A stretch of 64,000 nucleotides of DNA from Saprospira sp. CCB-QB6 (lineage in GTDB: Bacteria; Bacteroidota; Bacteroidia; Chitinophagales; Saprospiraceae). Numbering within the stretch: the first letter of the stretch is position 1; every line of letters begins with the position of its first letter. Shown here in pieces: positions 1 through 8,459 of the stretch. A model generated the notes under the pieces. That model searched no databases and was not told the origin of the DNA. It saw only the letters and a program-made list of their open reading frames with translations. Location: contig NZ_CP116808.1 of assembly GCF_028464065.1 (NCBI RefSeq), positions 1,801,001-1,865,000 on the forward strand. The letters are read 5' to 3'. The translations under genes were made by a program, and so were the position numbers.

Positions 1-50
1 ACGAGCTGGAGCTGCTCTTTGAGCTCTGCAGAGGATAGGGTAAAACGCAT
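1..50 (-). CDS. dnaN: DNA polymerase III subunit beta (sliding clamp), 5' end only
   Basis: On the minus strand an ATG at 48-50 opens a frame running off the left edge and reading MRFTLSSAELKEQLQL. This resembles the start of bacterial DnaN proteins (M-K-F-x-V-S-S-x-x-L-L-K-x-L-Q). The beta clamp encircles DNA and tethers polymerase III. Only 16 codons are present, so the call rests on the N-terminal pattern. The gap to the divergent gene at 209 would hold its promoter. Confidence 0.6.
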   Translation of the reverse strand, partial: MRFTLSSAELKEQLQL

Positions 51-208
51 AGTTTTCTATAATGAAAATTTGATAAAATTCGGGCGTAATATACAAAAAG
101 CCCCTTTAATTTGGGTGCTCTACTCCTACAAAGAAATGGCCCCCAAACAAATATTTCAAATAATCCATTAACTTAGGAGAGAAAAATATTAGCAAACAAC
201 TTTTAATC

Positions 209-691
209 ATGTTTAAATTTACAACAACTATGAACTTGACTGCATCCATTCGTTGGGGCCTCATGAGCCTCTTTCTCGTTTTTTCTTTGGCCCTCTCGGC
301 CCAAGTTTCTGTAGATGGGAAAACCTGTGTAGGTACTTGGAAAACAATTGATGATGAAACGGGTAAAGCCCGCTCTTATGTAAAAATCTATCAGGAAAAC
401 GGCAAATACTACGGTAAAATCACCAAATTGCTCAACCGTACAGCCGATGAAGATAAAGACCCCGTTTGCGCCGTTTGTCCTGGCGACCGCAAAAATAAGA
501 AGGTAGTCGGTATGACAATTATTGATGGCATGGAGAAAGAAAGCAAGCGTTATGCTGGCGGTCAAATCCTTGATCCTAAAAAGGGAAAACTCTATTCTTG
601 TACCATTTGGCTAGAGAACGCCAACACCCTAAAAGTAAGAGGTTGGTGGGGCATGTTCTACAGAACCCAAACTTGGCAACGCGTAGACTAA
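209..691 (+). CDS. DUF2147 family secreted protein
   Basis: This 160-residue protein has an N-terminal signal peptide; a second ATG at 230 would also keep the hydrophobic stretch (LMSLFLVFSLALSAQ). The mature part matches the DUF2147 pattern: a GTWKTIDDETGK opening, IYQENGKYYGKI, a paired-cysteine block (VCAVCPGDRK), GGQILDPKKGK and a closing VRGWWGMFYRTQTW. The family is small, exported and beta-rich, of unknown biochemical role. The gene stands alone after dnaN in divergent orientation. Exact start is uncertain between 209 and 230; family assignment is strong. Confidence 0.85.
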   Translation: MFKFTTTMNLTASIRWGLMSLFLVFSLALSAQVSVDGKTCVGTWKTIDDETGKARSYVKIYQENGKYYGKITKLLNRTADEDKDPVCAVCPGDRKNKKVVGMTIIDGMEKESKRYAGGQILDPKKGKLYSCTIWLENANTLKVRGWWGMFYRTQTWQRVD

Positions 692-887
692 TATTGGTAG
701 TTAAAAACGAGAGTAAATAAAAAAGGGTTGGGTAAAATCAATACTTTTTTACAAAATAAAATTTTGAAAAAATATTCTATAGCCTGCAACATTTGTTGAC
801 AGGCTATCGTTTTTAAGATATACGCCGAATATAATTCTATTTGCTTGAAATAGTTGAATATACTCCACACACTTAATTCCAACCACC

Positions 888-1127
888 ATGAAGCAATTAT
901 TTACTACTCAGGACCTTCTACTCTACCTCTATAATGAGCTCGATTGCTTGGAATCTATGGCTATCCAAAAAGCCCTTGAAACAAACATCTCTTTACAAGA
1001 AGAATTGGAACAACTCAAAAGAGGGCAAGCTCAATTAGACGATTGCCTGTTAGAGCCTGATCAGGATATTCTAGACAATATTTTAGACTATAGCCGCCTC
1101 TCTCATCTAGAGACAGAGCTTCACTAA
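888..1127 (+). CDS. short conserved Bacteroidota protein of unknown function
   Basis: This 79-residue acidic protein opens LFTTQDLLLYLYNELD and closes with DQDILDNILDYSRLS. The layout (L-x-x-Y-x-Y-N-E, then a helical E/Q/L-rich middle, then an I-x-x-I-L-x-Y-S tail) recalls short Bacteroidota proteins I remember as hypothetical. They resemble the N-terminal helical part of anti-sigma factors without zinc ligands or a membrane segment. No function can be assigned. It is a single-gene unit, followed by a strong hairpin terminator. Confidence 0.65.
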   Translation: MKQLFTTQDLLLYLYNELDCLESMAIQKALETNISLQEELEQLKRGQAQLDDCLLEPDQDILDNILDYSRLSHLETELH

Positions 1128-1152
1128 AACAGCAATACGATATTTTCATAAA

Positions 1153-1184
1153 AAAGCCTAGTCTACCGAAGTAGACTAGGCTTT
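1153..1184. terminator. bidirectional intrinsic terminator
   Basis: A perfect 14-bp stem (1153-1166 with 1171-1184, loop CGAA) lies between the convergent ends of the 79-residue gene and the OmpA-like lipoprotein gene. T-rich sequence follows on the plus strand and A-rich sequence precedes it, so it can serve both directions. Confidence 0.85.
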
Positions 1185-1206
1185 ACTTATTTTTTTAAAG
1201 GCAGAC

Positions 1207-2250
1207 TTAGTCTTGCGACAAGATGCCCATAATTTCATTGAGTTGTGGCTCTAAAATGATTTCGGTCCGACGGTTTTTCGCCTTTCCTTCTGTGGTATCA
1301 TTAGAGGCTTTGGGCGCATGCTCTCCACGGCCAGCAGCCGTAATTCGTGCTGGGTCTACCTCATTTTTAATCAACACTTGGCTAACGGCCAAAGCACGAT
1401 CTGTAGATAGATCCCAGTTCATTTTGGCATCTCCATCCGAGTCGGTATGTCCCTCAATCAAAATAGAAAGATCTTTATTGCGGTTGAGTACGCCAGAAAG
1501 CGTTTCTAGGGCCGATATTCCCCGGCGATCTACTCTTGCGCTTCCCGATGAAAAGAGCAATTTTTGACTCAAAGAAACATATACTTTTCCATCGCGGATT
1601 TCTACATCCAAATCACCTGCATCCTTAAAGCCTTTTAGGGCCTCTAGCAATTTGGTTCGAAGCGCATTCGCCTTGGCATCTCGCTCGGCAATTGCAGCTT
1701 CCAATTCTTTCACACGGCGCTCCCGGGCTTCCAAATCTGCCTCCAATTCCTTCTTATATTTCTCCAAATCGGTAATGCTAGCATCTTTACCCTCCAATTC
1801 TTTGCGCATTTGCTCCAAACGCTCTTGATCGGCTTTGAGTTCTCGCTCACGACGCTCCAACTCACGGCGTTTGATGCTCAATTCTTCAGATAATTCGCGC
1901 TTTTTAGAAGCAGCTTCTTCTTTCAACTTTTCATTGAGGGCCAATAGTTTATCATAAGAAGATTGCAAATCTTTGTTCAATCGTTGTTGTTGATTGTAAC
2001 GCTCTTGCAAAAGCTCATAATCCGAGGTCAATTCCTTATGAGCGATTTTCAATTTGCTCAAATCTTCCTGAACAGTGCTCAATTCTTCTTGCATTTCTTG
2101 GCGCTTGCGCTCTGCTTCCGAGGCATTTTTTTCGGCGGCTTCTTTGGCCGTCACCTCCTCCTTATAGCGGCGGCTAGATACACAAGAGCTTAGCCCTCCT
2201 GCCATCAAAAATAACAGCACAAAAGCAACTAAGTAGTTTCTTCGCAACAT
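1207..2250 (-). CDS. OmpA-family lipoprotein with coiled coil
   Basis: The protein is 347 residues from the ATG at 2250 (MLRRNYLV), which places a lipobox (GGLSSC) after a hydrophobic segment. The open frame extends 98 codons further upstream, but that stretch is translated intergenic repeat and is rejected. Residues about 30-210 are a long charged coiled coil. The C-terminal roughly 120 residues form an OmpA-like peptidoglycan-binding domain (IEGHTDSDGDAKMNWDLSTDRA, then ARITAAGRGEHAP and KNRRTEI). It probably anchors the outer membrane to peptidoglycan. It follows another OmpA-like lipoprotein gene, separated only by a repeat element. Confidence 0.88.
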   Translation of the reverse strand: MLRRNYLVAFVLLFLMAGGLSSCVSSRRYKEEVTAKEAAEKNASEAERKRQEMQEELSTVQEDLSKLKIAHKELTSDYELLQERYNQQQRLNKDLQSSYDKLLALNEKLKEEAASKKRELSEELSIKRRELERRERELKADQERLEQMRKELEGKDASITDLEKYKKELEADLEARERRVKELEAAIAERDAKANALRTKLLEALKGFKDAGDLDVEIRDGKVYVSLSQKLLFSSGSARVDRRGISALETLSGVLNRNKDLSILIEGHTDSDGDAKMNWDLSTDRALAVSQVLIKNEVDPARITAAGRGEHAPKASNDTTEGKAKNRRTEIILEPQLNEIMGILSQD

Positions 2251-2289
2251 AAATCGTTTATTTTTCAATGAAGTAAATCCTATTTTTTT

Positions 2290-2409
2290 GGGGCCTCCGC
2301 TGCGGCTTTGCCTTGCGGCGCTACGTTTCGCAGCTCGCAGGCCTGCTCGGCCCTGCGGCCTAACGGCCTTGGTCTGCGGCTTCGCCGCACTGCTGCACAT
2401 CGCTAGGCC
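2290..2409 (+). repeat. GC-rich intergenic hairpin element, type A
   Basis: The element begins GGGGCCTCC after a T run and ends CATCGCTAGGCC. The termini pair (GGCCT/AGGCC). Internal hairpins include GGC-TTT-GCC in the head, GGCC-TAAC-GGCC in the middle arm and GCGGC-TTC-GCCGC in the distal arm. It separates two minus-strand lipoprotein genes. Confidence 0.9.
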
Positions 2410-2449
2410 GTTTTGGCCTGCGGCCAAAGTTGGCCGCTCCCGCTTTCGC

Positions 2450-3214
2450 CTAAGGTTTTCCCTTGGGGTAAATGTACAAATAGAGCGGAATATTATCTTC
2501 TTGGGCCCAAGCTCCCACATAAAGTCGCTCCAAAGGCAAATCAAGTAGACGCAGTTTTATCGCAACAGAATTGGCTCGAGTATTGGCCTGAGCCAAACGG
2601 GCCTTGGCTTTTGTCCCCTTATCTGCCGTTGCTCTAAGCTCTAACTCCCAATCGGCCTTCTCGTTCAAAAGGGAAGCCAAATCTTCTAAAAAGTCTTTGC
2701 CCTTGCTTTGCACAGAGTTCTTGCCGGCAAACAATAAACTATCTGGACAAGCTATTCGAATGGCTTTTGTTCCCTCTATTCGCTCAAAATTTAAGCCTTT
2801 ATAGGTCTTAAAACGCTCTAATATAGCTTTTTCGACCAATTCAAAAGCGGCTTTTTCTTGGGCCTCTTTGGCTAGTTTTGCCTGAAAAATTTGCAGGGCC
2901 TTTTCGGCTTGAGTTAGCTGTGCCACACAAGCTTCTTGGGCCTTCATTGCCTCTTTTAATTGAGTTAGCGCCTTGGTTCTCGCTTCTTCTGCTGCTTTTT
3001 GGGCCGCAAGTCCCTCTTGAAGTTTCGCTCTTTGTTGGCTGTTATTGGCTTGCCCTTCTCGAATCAATTGGGCCAATTGGCTACGGCTGCTATCCAACTG
3101 CAATTGCAATTCTTGTCTATCGCTTTGTAGCATTTTATACTTTTTGCTGCTACTGCAAGCGCCTAGCAAAAGGATAAAAGATAAGCAACAGAGGCCATAA
3201 TAGGATGAACGCAT
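2450..3214 (-). CDS. OmpA-like lipoprotein, degenerate C-terminal domain
   Basis: This 254-residue lipoprotein has a signal segment ending in LLGAC. The stretch up to about residue 115 is an A/E/Q/K-rich coiled coil. The C-terminal half has the outline of an OmpA-like domain (IACPDSLLFAGKNSVQSKGKDFLEDLASLL, then WELELRATAD and RANSVAIKLRLLDLPLERLYVGA), but the canonical GHTD and NxxLSxxRA ligands are largely lost. Its stop codon lies about 40 bases from a repeat element. It and the next OmpA-like gene look like diverged paralogues with the same topology. Peptidoglycan binding is therefore uncertain. Confidence 0.75.
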   Translation of the reverse strand: MRSSYYGLCCLSFILLLGACSSSKKYKMLQSDRQELQLQLDSSRSQLAQLIREGQANNSQQRAKLQEGLAAQKAAEEARTKALTQLKEAMKAQEACVAQLTQAEKALQIFQAKLAKEAQEKAAFELVEKAILERFKTYKGLNFERIEGTKAIRIACPDSLLFAGKNSVQSKGKDFLEDLASLLNEKADWELELRATADKGTKAKARLAQANTRANSVAIKLRLLDLPLERLYVGAWAQEDNIPLYLYIYPKGKP

Positions 3215-3234
3215 AAGCGATAAGTTTAAGCTTT

Positions 3235-3987
3235 TTAGAGTTGACGGCGAGCATATTCAGCAGCGACAGTAGTGGCTGCACAGGCTACATTTAAGGATTC
3301 TACCTCATTCCACATAGGAATATGACAGTATTCATCAATATATTGGGCCAAATGTTCGCCCACGCCTTCTGTTTCATTGCCCATAATGAAAATGGCCCGA
3401 TCGGCAAATTGGCTGTGGTAGAAATTACTGCTTCCGCCTCCAGCTAGAGCATAAACTTTAAAACCAACGGCTTTAGCCATTTTTAGGGCGGGGGCCAAGC
3501 GCTCGCAACCAACGATTTGGCTTTTAAACAAAACGCCAGCAGAAGCCTTTACGACAAGAGGACTAAGTTTGGCGCTGCCTTTTCGGGGCAAAAGCAAACC
3601 TAAGCCAAAAGCCGTAGCCGAGCGAATAATCAGGCCCAAATTGGCGGGAGTAGTTACGCCATCTAGGGCAATAAAGGCTATTTTATTGGGGAGTGGGCCT
3701 TGAAAAAAATCGCTAAAATCATCCATAGCGCTATTTTCTACATCCACCACCACGCCTTGATCCTGCTTAGGATTTTTAGAGATGCGGTGCACCTCTTCGC
3801 CAGTTACGCGTTCGGCTTCTAGGCCCAATTGCTTCAGTTTTTTGAGAATAGCGGCAATAGTGGGGCCTTTGGCTTTTTTATCGAGGCGGATGCTATGAAT
3901 TTTGGGCAAAGGATTTTGTTCGAGCAGCTCTAAAACGGGCTTGCGTCCATATACGCTAATAAAGCGATCTCTAGGATGTTTTGGCAT
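3235..3987 (-). CDS. TrmH/SpoU-family RNA 2'-O-ribose methyltransferase
   Basis: This 250-residue SPOUT methyltransferase probably acts on 23S rRNA (RlmB-like). The N-terminal SpoU substrate-binding domain carries VYGRKPVLELLEQNP. The SAM-binding knot shows motif 1 (LDGVTTPANLGLIIRSATAFG), motif 2 (FIMGNETEGVGEHLAQYID) and motif 3 (IPMWNEVESLNVACAATTVAAEYAR). Here the usual DxxxDP/NxGAIxRxA pattern is shifted to TTPANLG, so the exact substrate is open (RlmB or a tRNA TrmH paralogue). The gene ends 20 bases before the lipoprotein start at 3214, consistent with cotranscription. Confidence 0.88.
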   Translation of the reverse strand: MPKHPRDRFISVYGRKPVLELLEQNPLPKIHSIRLDKKAKGPTIAAILKKLKQLGLEAERVTGEEVHRISKNPKQDQGVVVDVENSAMDDFSDFFQGPLPNKIAFIALDGVTTPANLGLIIRSATAFGLGLLLPRKGSAKLSPLVVKASAGVLFKSQIVGCERLAPALKMAKAVGFKVYALAGGGSSNFYHSQFADRAIFIMGNETEGVGEHLAQYIDEYCHIPMWNEVESLNVACAATTVAAEYARRQL

Positions 3988-4078
3988 ATTTTCATTTCTT
4001 ATTTAGGGCGGCAAAGTTACGGCATTTTTATGAGATTGGTCCGAAATTTTGCGGTGGACAGGCGGCGAAGCCGCCGCA

Positions 4079-4201
4079 GGCCTAGCTGCCTGTAGGGGTG
4101 GCGCGCAGCGCCAGACCGAGCCGCCTTGGGCGGCGAAGGGCCGAGCAGACCTGCGAGCCCCGAAAGGTAGCGCCGCAAGGCGCAGCCGCAGCGGAGGCCC
4201 C
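4079..4201 (-). repeat. GC-rich intergenic hairpin element, type A (A part of a C+A composite)
   Basis: Read on the minus strand it starts GGGGCCTCC and ends CAGCTAGGCC, with GGCCT/AGGCC pairing termini. The middle arm is GCCGCC-CAA-GGCGGC and the distal arm GGCGC-TGC-GCGCC. It is followed at 4050-4078 by a further hairpin, GGCGGC-TTC-GCCGCC, an extension shared with two other elements. Confidence 0.88.
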
Positions 4202-4209
4202 AAAATAAC

Positions 4210-4301
4210 AGCGAGCCCTGAAAGGACAACAAGCCCTTTAGGGCGCAGTTCGACGACCAAAGGGAGTAACCGCCGCAAGGCGCAGCCGCAGCGGAGGCCC
4301 C
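4210..4301 (-). repeat. type C repeat head
   Basis: On the minus strand GGGGCCTCC is followed by a GCGGTTACTCCC block, then GGTCGTCGAACTGCG and the hairpin GCCC-TAAA-GGGC, and ends at GGCTCGCTG where a complete type A element begins. The same C-then-A order recurs at 41516-41770 and 54078-54296. It fills the divergent gap between the methyltransferase gene and iscS. Confidence 0.85.
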
Positions 4302-4417
4302 TTAAAAAAATCATAAAAAAAGGCGTTTCAGGACCTTAGAGCGCTAAAAATAAAAAATAGCTGTCACTACAAGAGAAAAAAGCGCTTAAAGACAAACAAT
4401 TAATCATAGAAGTCTGT

Positions 4418-4425
4418 TATCTTTG
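4418..4425 (+). promoter_or_regulatory. candidate -7 box for the isc cluster
   Basis: TATCTTTG matches the Bacteroidota -7 consensus TAnnTTTG, 43 bases before the iscS start codon. No convincing TTG -33 element is visible at the usual spacing, so this is a candidate only. Confidence 0.4.
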
Positions 4426-4468
4426 TGATTAGATTGAATCTAAATAGAAAGGACAAAAAATAACTGCT

Positions 4469-5689
4469 ATGAGCGATAAAAGACTTGTGTATCTGGACAA
4501 TAGCGCCACCACTCCCGTAGACCCTAGAGTTTTGGAGGAAATGTTGCCCTATTTTAAGGATAAATTTGGTAATGCGGCCAGCCGCAACCACTCCTTTGGC
4601 TGGGTAGCTGAGGATGCAGTGGACCAAGCACGCGAGCGCATTGCTAAACTATTGGGGGCTGACCCTCGTGAAATTATTTTCACTTCTGGTGCTACGGAAG
4701 GCGTCAATTTGGCTATCAAAGGGGTGGCCAATATGTACAGCCGCAAGGGCAACCATATTATTACGGCCAAAACCGAGCATAAAGCGGTTTTGGATACTTG
4801 TAAGGCCTTAGAGCGTCAGGGTATCGAAGTAACTTATTTGGATGTGAACCGCCAGGGCTTAATTGATTTGGATGAGTTGCGTGCAGCGATTAAGGATACC
4901 ACTATTTTGGTGGCCCTTATGTTTGCCAACAATGAGATTGGGACCATCCAACCCGTAAAAGAAATTGCCAAAATCTGTGCAGAAAACAAAACGCTTTTCT
5001 TTAGCGATGCCACTCAGGCCGTAGGGAAAGTACCTGTAGATGTAAAAGATATGGGCATTCATATTTTGGCCTTTAGTGGGCACAAAATTTATGGGCCTAA
5101 GGGTGTTGGTGCACTTTATGTGAGCCGCAAAAACCCCAGAGTTAAATTGACTGCTCAGATTGATGGGGGTGGACATGAAAGAGGGATGCGTTCTGGAACC
5201 CTAAACGTGCCTGCTATTGTTGGTTTGGGTAAGGCCTGCGAATTGGCTGGCGAAGAAATGGAAGCGGAAACTGTTCGCTTGCAAGCTTTGCGTGATAAAA
5301 TTGACCATGAATTGTTGCAAATGGAAGAGGTCGTCTTGAATGGCGCCAAAGAAAGCCGTTTGCCTCAATTGACCAATATTTCTTTTAAGCATGTGGAAGG
5401 AGAAGGCCTAATGATGACCTTCAATGAAAACATTGCACTTTCTTCTGGTTCTGCTTGTACTTCGGCTTCTTTAGAGCCTTCTTATGTACTCAAAGCATTG
5501 GGATTGGGAGATGATTTGGCGCATTCTTCTTTGCGTATTAGCCTAGGTCGCTTTACTACAGAAGAAGATGTAGATTATGCTATTGAGCGCATCCGCGATG
5601 GGGTGAACCACATGCGTTCTTTGTCTCCTATCTGGGAAATGTACCAAGAAGGAATTGATTTGGACTCAGTAGAATGGTCTGAACACTAG
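4469..5689 (+). CDS. iscS: cysteine desulfurase
   Basis: This 406-residue pyridoxal-phosphate enzyme removes sulfur from cysteine and delivers it as persulfide for Fe-S clusters and thio-tRNA. The N-terminus reads [13 protein letters not shown]. The PLP lysine lies in [10 protein letters not shown] (about Lys206) and the persulfide cysteine in [15 protein letters not shown] (about Cys330). The long active-site loop marks an IscS-type (class I) rather than SufS-type enzyme. It is followed by iscU after 34 bases and then iscA, so a compact three-gene assembly operon is clear. No iscR, hscBA or fdx is present. Confidence 0.95.
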   Translation: MSDKRLVYLDNSATTPVDPRVLEEMLPYFKDKFGNAASRNHSFGWVAEDAVDQARERIAKLLGADPREIIFTSGATEGVNLAIKGVANMYSRKGNHIITAKTEHKAVLDTCKALERQGIEVTYLDVNRQGLIDLDELRAAIKDTTILVALMFANNEIGTIQPVKEIAKICAENKTLFFSDATQAVGKVPVDVKDMGIHILAFSGHKIYGPKGVGALYVSRKNPRVKLTAQIDGGGHERGMRSGTLNVPAIVGLGKACELAGEEMEAETVRLQALRDKIDHELLQMEEVVLNGAKESRLPQLTNISFKHVEGEGLMMTFNENIALSSGSACTSASLEPSYVLKALGLGDDLAHSSLRISLGRFTTEEDVDYAIERIRDGVNHMRSLSPIWEMYQEGIDLDSVEWSEH

Positions 5690-5723
5690 AATTTGTTTGA
5701 AAACTGCTTAAACTCCATATATT

Positions 5724-6110
5724 ATGGCTTATTCTGAAAAATTGCTCGATCACTTCAAGAACCCTCGTAATGTAGGTACCTTGGACAAGAATAAAAATAC
5801 GGTAGGTACTGGCCTTGTTGGCGCTCCTGAATGTGGCGATGTTATGCGTCTACAAATTGAGGTGAGCGAAGATGGCATCATCCAAGAAGCCAAATTCAAA
5901 ACTTTTGGTTGCGGTTCTGCTATTGCTTCTTCTTCTTTGGCCACCGAATGGCTCAAAGGAAAGTCTGTAGATGAAGCTGCTTCTATTGATAATATGGCTA
6001 TCGTGGAAGAGTTGGAACTTCCTCCCGTAAAAATTCACTGTTCTGTTTTGGCTGAAGATGCAATCAAAGCAGCAATTAAAGATTACCAAGAGAAAAATGC
6101 CAAGGCCTAA
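5724..6110 (+). CDS. iscU: Fe-S cluster assembly scaffold IscU
   Basis: This 128-residue scaffold builds clusters from IscS sulfur. The three cluster cysteines are visible: GAPECGDVM (about Cys38), FGCGSAIASSS (about Cys64) and IHCSVLAEDA (about Cys107). The LPPVK motif recognised by the HscA chaperone is intact just before the third cysteine, although hscA is not in the window. The MAYSEKLLDHFKNPRNVG opening and the length are standard. It lies between iscS and iscA in one operon. Confidence 0.96.
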   Translation: MAYSEKLLDHFKNPRNVGTLDKNKNTVGTGLVGAPECGDVMRLQIEVSEDGIIQEAKFKTFGCGSAIASSSLATEWLKGKSVDEAASIDNMAIVEELELPPVKIHCSVLAEDAIKAAIKDYQEKNAKA

Positions 6111-6134
6111 TTTGGGCCAATAAATAATTGTACT

Positions 6135-6461
6135 ATGATTTATGTAGCCGATAGTGCCAAGGAAAAAATCCAAGAAATTAAGGAGCAAGAACAACTTGGC
6201 GATGAGTTTTTTATCCGTGTCTCTGTGACTAGCGGAGGATGCTCTGGCCTTAGCTACAAAATGGATTTTGACAATGAGTCGCAAACTGAAGATCAGGTGT
6301 TTGAAGACAAAGGCGTAAAAGTGGTGACCGACCTCAAAAGCTTCCTTTATCTTTTTGATACAACCCTACATTTTTCGGGTGGACTCAATGGCAAGGGGTT
6401 TTATTTTGAAAATCCCAACGCTTCTAGAACTTGTGGCTGTGGCGAGAGTTTCTCGCTCTAA
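6135..6461 (+). CDS. iscA: HesB/IscA-family Fe-S carrier
   Basis: This 108-residue A-type carrier moves clusters to apo-proteins. The three conserved cysteines are present: SGGCSGLSYKM and the C-terminal CGCGESFS pair. It starts 25 bases after iscU and is followed by a very strong terminator, closing the operon. The family also includes ErpA and SufA; the iscSU context favours the IscA label. Confidence 0.92.
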   Translation: MIYVADSAKEKIQEIKEQEQLGDEFFIRVSVTSGGCSGLSYKMDFDNESQTEDQVFEDKGVKVVTDLKSFLYLFDTTLHFSGGLNGKGFYFENPNASRTCGCGESFSL

Positions 6462-6474
6462 CAGTTGCTGAAAT

Positions 6475-6516
6475 ACACAAAAAAAGCCCCGCCTTTCGGC
6501 GGGGCTTTTTTTGTGT
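6475..6516. terminator. bidirectional intrinsic terminator
   Basis: A 19-bp perfect stem (6475-6493 with 6498-6516, loop TTTC) contains a GCCCCGCC core flanked by seven A and seven T. It sits between the convergent ends of iscA and the subtilisin gene. Confidence 0.93.
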
Positions 6517-6526
6517 CCTTAATCAA

Positions 6527-8047
6527 TTACTTAATAGCTTGTACAGCCTGAAGGGGTTGAATCAATGGACCTGTTTTTTGGCCATCGGTCGTTTGTTTTC
6601 CCGTTTTTGCCAAAAGCTCATACGCTTCTTTGGTGGTAAGTTTCGGATTAAGCGCTCGCAAAAGCCCTATGGTCCCCGCTACATAAGGCGTAGCCATAGA
6701 GGTTCCACTCATATTATCGTACTTAGAATTGGGCATGGTAGAATAAATATCTACACCAGGAGCCGCCAAACCATAATTAAGGTGCTGCACCTCATTCGAA
6801 AAGCTAGCTTTACGCAATTGTGGATCCAAGGCCGAAACGGTAATTACCCCACTTACGGAAGCGGGTACAATTCGACGGGCATCAAAACCATTGTTTCCCG
6901 CAGCAACAACCACAATGCCGCCTTTTTTATTCACATAACGGACCGCCTCTTCATAGGCCTTTTGGCGATCATCACTAGATGGGCCACCTAAAGACATAGA
7001 CACCACATCGGCTCCTTTGTCTGCCGCCAAAAGCATAGCATTGATAATTCGACGCTGAGTGGTTCCTCCTGAGCGAGGAAAAACCTGAATGCTACTCAGT
7101 TCCACAAAATCAGAAGAGGGAAAAGCCGAGGCCACGCCCTTGCCATTATTAGAAACGGCAGCGGCAATCCCTGCGCAATGCGTTCCATGGCCCTGAACAT
7201 CCGTATCGTATTCGCTACCTACAGAGCGATATTGGTCCTTAATATCCTCGTGCTTGGCATCTATGCCCGTATCCAAAATGAAGATGCGCGCCTTTTTCTT
7301 AGGTCGAATAGCTTCTGCTTTCAATAGCTGATGCAAACCATTATAATTCAAAGCTTCATAAGCCCACATTTTGGCAATGCCAGGGTCATTCAGCAAAGGT
7401 TGTTTGGGAGATCGACTAATAGTATTCGCTGCTTGGGGCTCCCAAAGTTGTAAAATCTCATTTTCCTCTAAACTTTCTACCCCCTGCAAATCTTTGAGTT
7501 CTTCTTCAATCTCGCTCAATTGGTCCAAAGCCGATTCAGGAATATTCAAGGCATAAAAATCATCTAAATCCGTTTGTTCTGGATTTTGCAATTTAAAGGC
7601 GGGCTCATAGCTAAAGCCATATTTGGCCGCCAATTCATCCAGTAATTTTGGCGTTTGCCCCTCCTCCAATTCAATCAACAACTCGGATTGTGGATCAAGC
7701 TGATCAGTTGTTGCCTTTTGGCCAAAAAACAAATTGAGTCCCTGCACATCTAACTGATAAAGACCAAAAATACTGGCCCCTAAAAGAGAGAGAAAGGCAA
7801 TTTTATTATTGGAAAAAATATTGAGGACAAAGGCTCCCCCAAATAAAATAATGAGGTAAACCGCTAGCCGAATGTAGCCAAAGGTACTTGGCAAAACCAG
7901 ATGATAAGCCAAGAAAATCAGAAAAGAGGCAACAAAACTAGGCCCAAAATATTTGCGAATATGGGCTTCCTCCTTAAAGAGCAACCAAAGCGACAAAGAG
8001 GCAAAGGTCCAAATAAAAATCAATCCTATCCAACTCATAGTTAGCAT
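6527..8047 (-). CDS. membrane-anchored subtilisin-family (S8) serine protease
   Basis: The 506-residue protein has an N-terminal block (about 1-105) with four predicted hydrophobic segments instead of a cleavable signal. A linker or inhibitor-like region (about 120-200) follows, then a subtilase domain. The catalytic triad is intact: Asp259 in FILDTGID, His287 in GHGTHCAG and Ser450 in SGTSMATPYVAG, with oxyanion Asn385 in AAGNNG. Polytopic N-terminal anchoring is unusual for S8 enzymes and suggests the catalytic domain faces the periplasm. The start could also be the ATG nine bases downstream. The small gene at 8067-8282 lies just upstream on the same strand. Confidence 0.88.
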   Translation of the reverse strand: MLTMSWIGLIFIWTFASLSLWLLFKEEAHIRKYFGPSFVASFLIFLAYHLVLPSTFGYIRLAVYLIILFGGAFVLNIFSNNKIAFLSLLGASIFGLYQLDVQGLNLFFGQKATTDQLDPQSELLIELEEGQTPKLLDELAAKYGFSYEPAFKLQNPEQTDLDDFYALNIPESALDQLSEIEEELKDLQGVESLEENEILQLWEPQAANTISRSPKQPLLNDPGIAKMWAYEALNYNGLHQLLKAEAIRPKKKARIFILDTGIDAKHEDIKDQYRSVGSEYDTDVQGHGTHCAGIAAAVSNNGKGVASAFPSSDFVELSSIQVFPRSGGTTQRRIINAMLLAADKGADVVSMSLGGPSSDDRQKAYEEAVRYVNKKGGIVVVAAGNNGFDARRIVPASVSGVITVSALDPQLRKASFSNEVQHLNYGLAAPGVDIYSTMPNSKYDNMSGTSMATPYVAGTIGLLRALNPKLTTKEAYELLAKTGKQTTDGQKTGPLIQPLQAVQAIK

Positions 8048-8066
8048 TTTACAGTAAAAAATGGGG

Positions 8067-8282
8067 CTAAAGTACTTTCAACTCTAGGATCTCGACGGGG
8101 GTTCCCCACATCTGCACAGAAAAGTAATCTTCGACCTCCTTGGCCATAATTTCTAGCCGAAGACCAGGCTTAGCATATTTCTCTTCCAAATTGGTGGGCA
8201 AATATTCTTGGCCCTGATCATCTTTGAGGCCCCAAAATCCACCAGATAGTGGGACGTGAATTACGGTTACGATTAGTTTCAT
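8067..8282 (-). CDS. small conserved hypothetical protein
   Basis: This 71-residue soluble protein has the order GGFWGLKDDQGQEYLP, then PGLRLEIMAKEVED and MWGTPVEILEL. That reads like a short beta-barrel (OB-like) fold with a conserved MWGT-x-V/I-E-I ending. I recall similar short Bacteroidota sequences, but no function. It sits 19 bases upstream of the subtilase gene on the same strand and downstream of a type B repeat element, so the two are probably cotranscribed. Confidence 0.65.
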   Translation of the reverse strand: MKLIVTVIHVPLSGGFWGLKDDQGQEYLPTNLEEKYAKPGLRLEIMAKEVEDYFSVQMWGTPVEILELKVL

Positions 8283-8303
8283 TCTTGTTGTTTTATATTT
8301 TTT

Positions 8304-8419
8304 GGGGGCTGCCCCGCCCTACGGGCAGGTCGGGCTGTGTCGCAGCTCGCTGATCGCTCGGCCCTGCAGCGCTTCGCGCTTTGGTCTGGCCTGCGGCCAC
8401 TGCTATCCATCCCTCAGCC
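8304..8419 (+). repeat. GC-rich intergenic hairpin element, type B
   Basis: The head is GGGGGCTGCCCC and the tail CATCCCTCAGCC, with termini pairing GGCTG/CAGCC. The head hairpin is GCCC-TAC-GGGC and the middle arm AGCGC-TTC-GCGCT. It lies between two minus-strand genes. Confidence 0.9.
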
Positions 8420-8459
8420 GCTCAGCCTAATAGGCAGCTCAAATCTTAATGCTTCGGCC

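Noticed and set aside
2251-2544. 98-codon N-terminal extension of the OmpA-like lipoprotein
   Set aside because: Encoded by a repeat element; the internal ATG at 2250 restores a signal peptide and lipobox.
4003-4339. Overlapping frames of 70-103 codons on both strands
   Set aside because: Pure translation of the C+A composite repeat.
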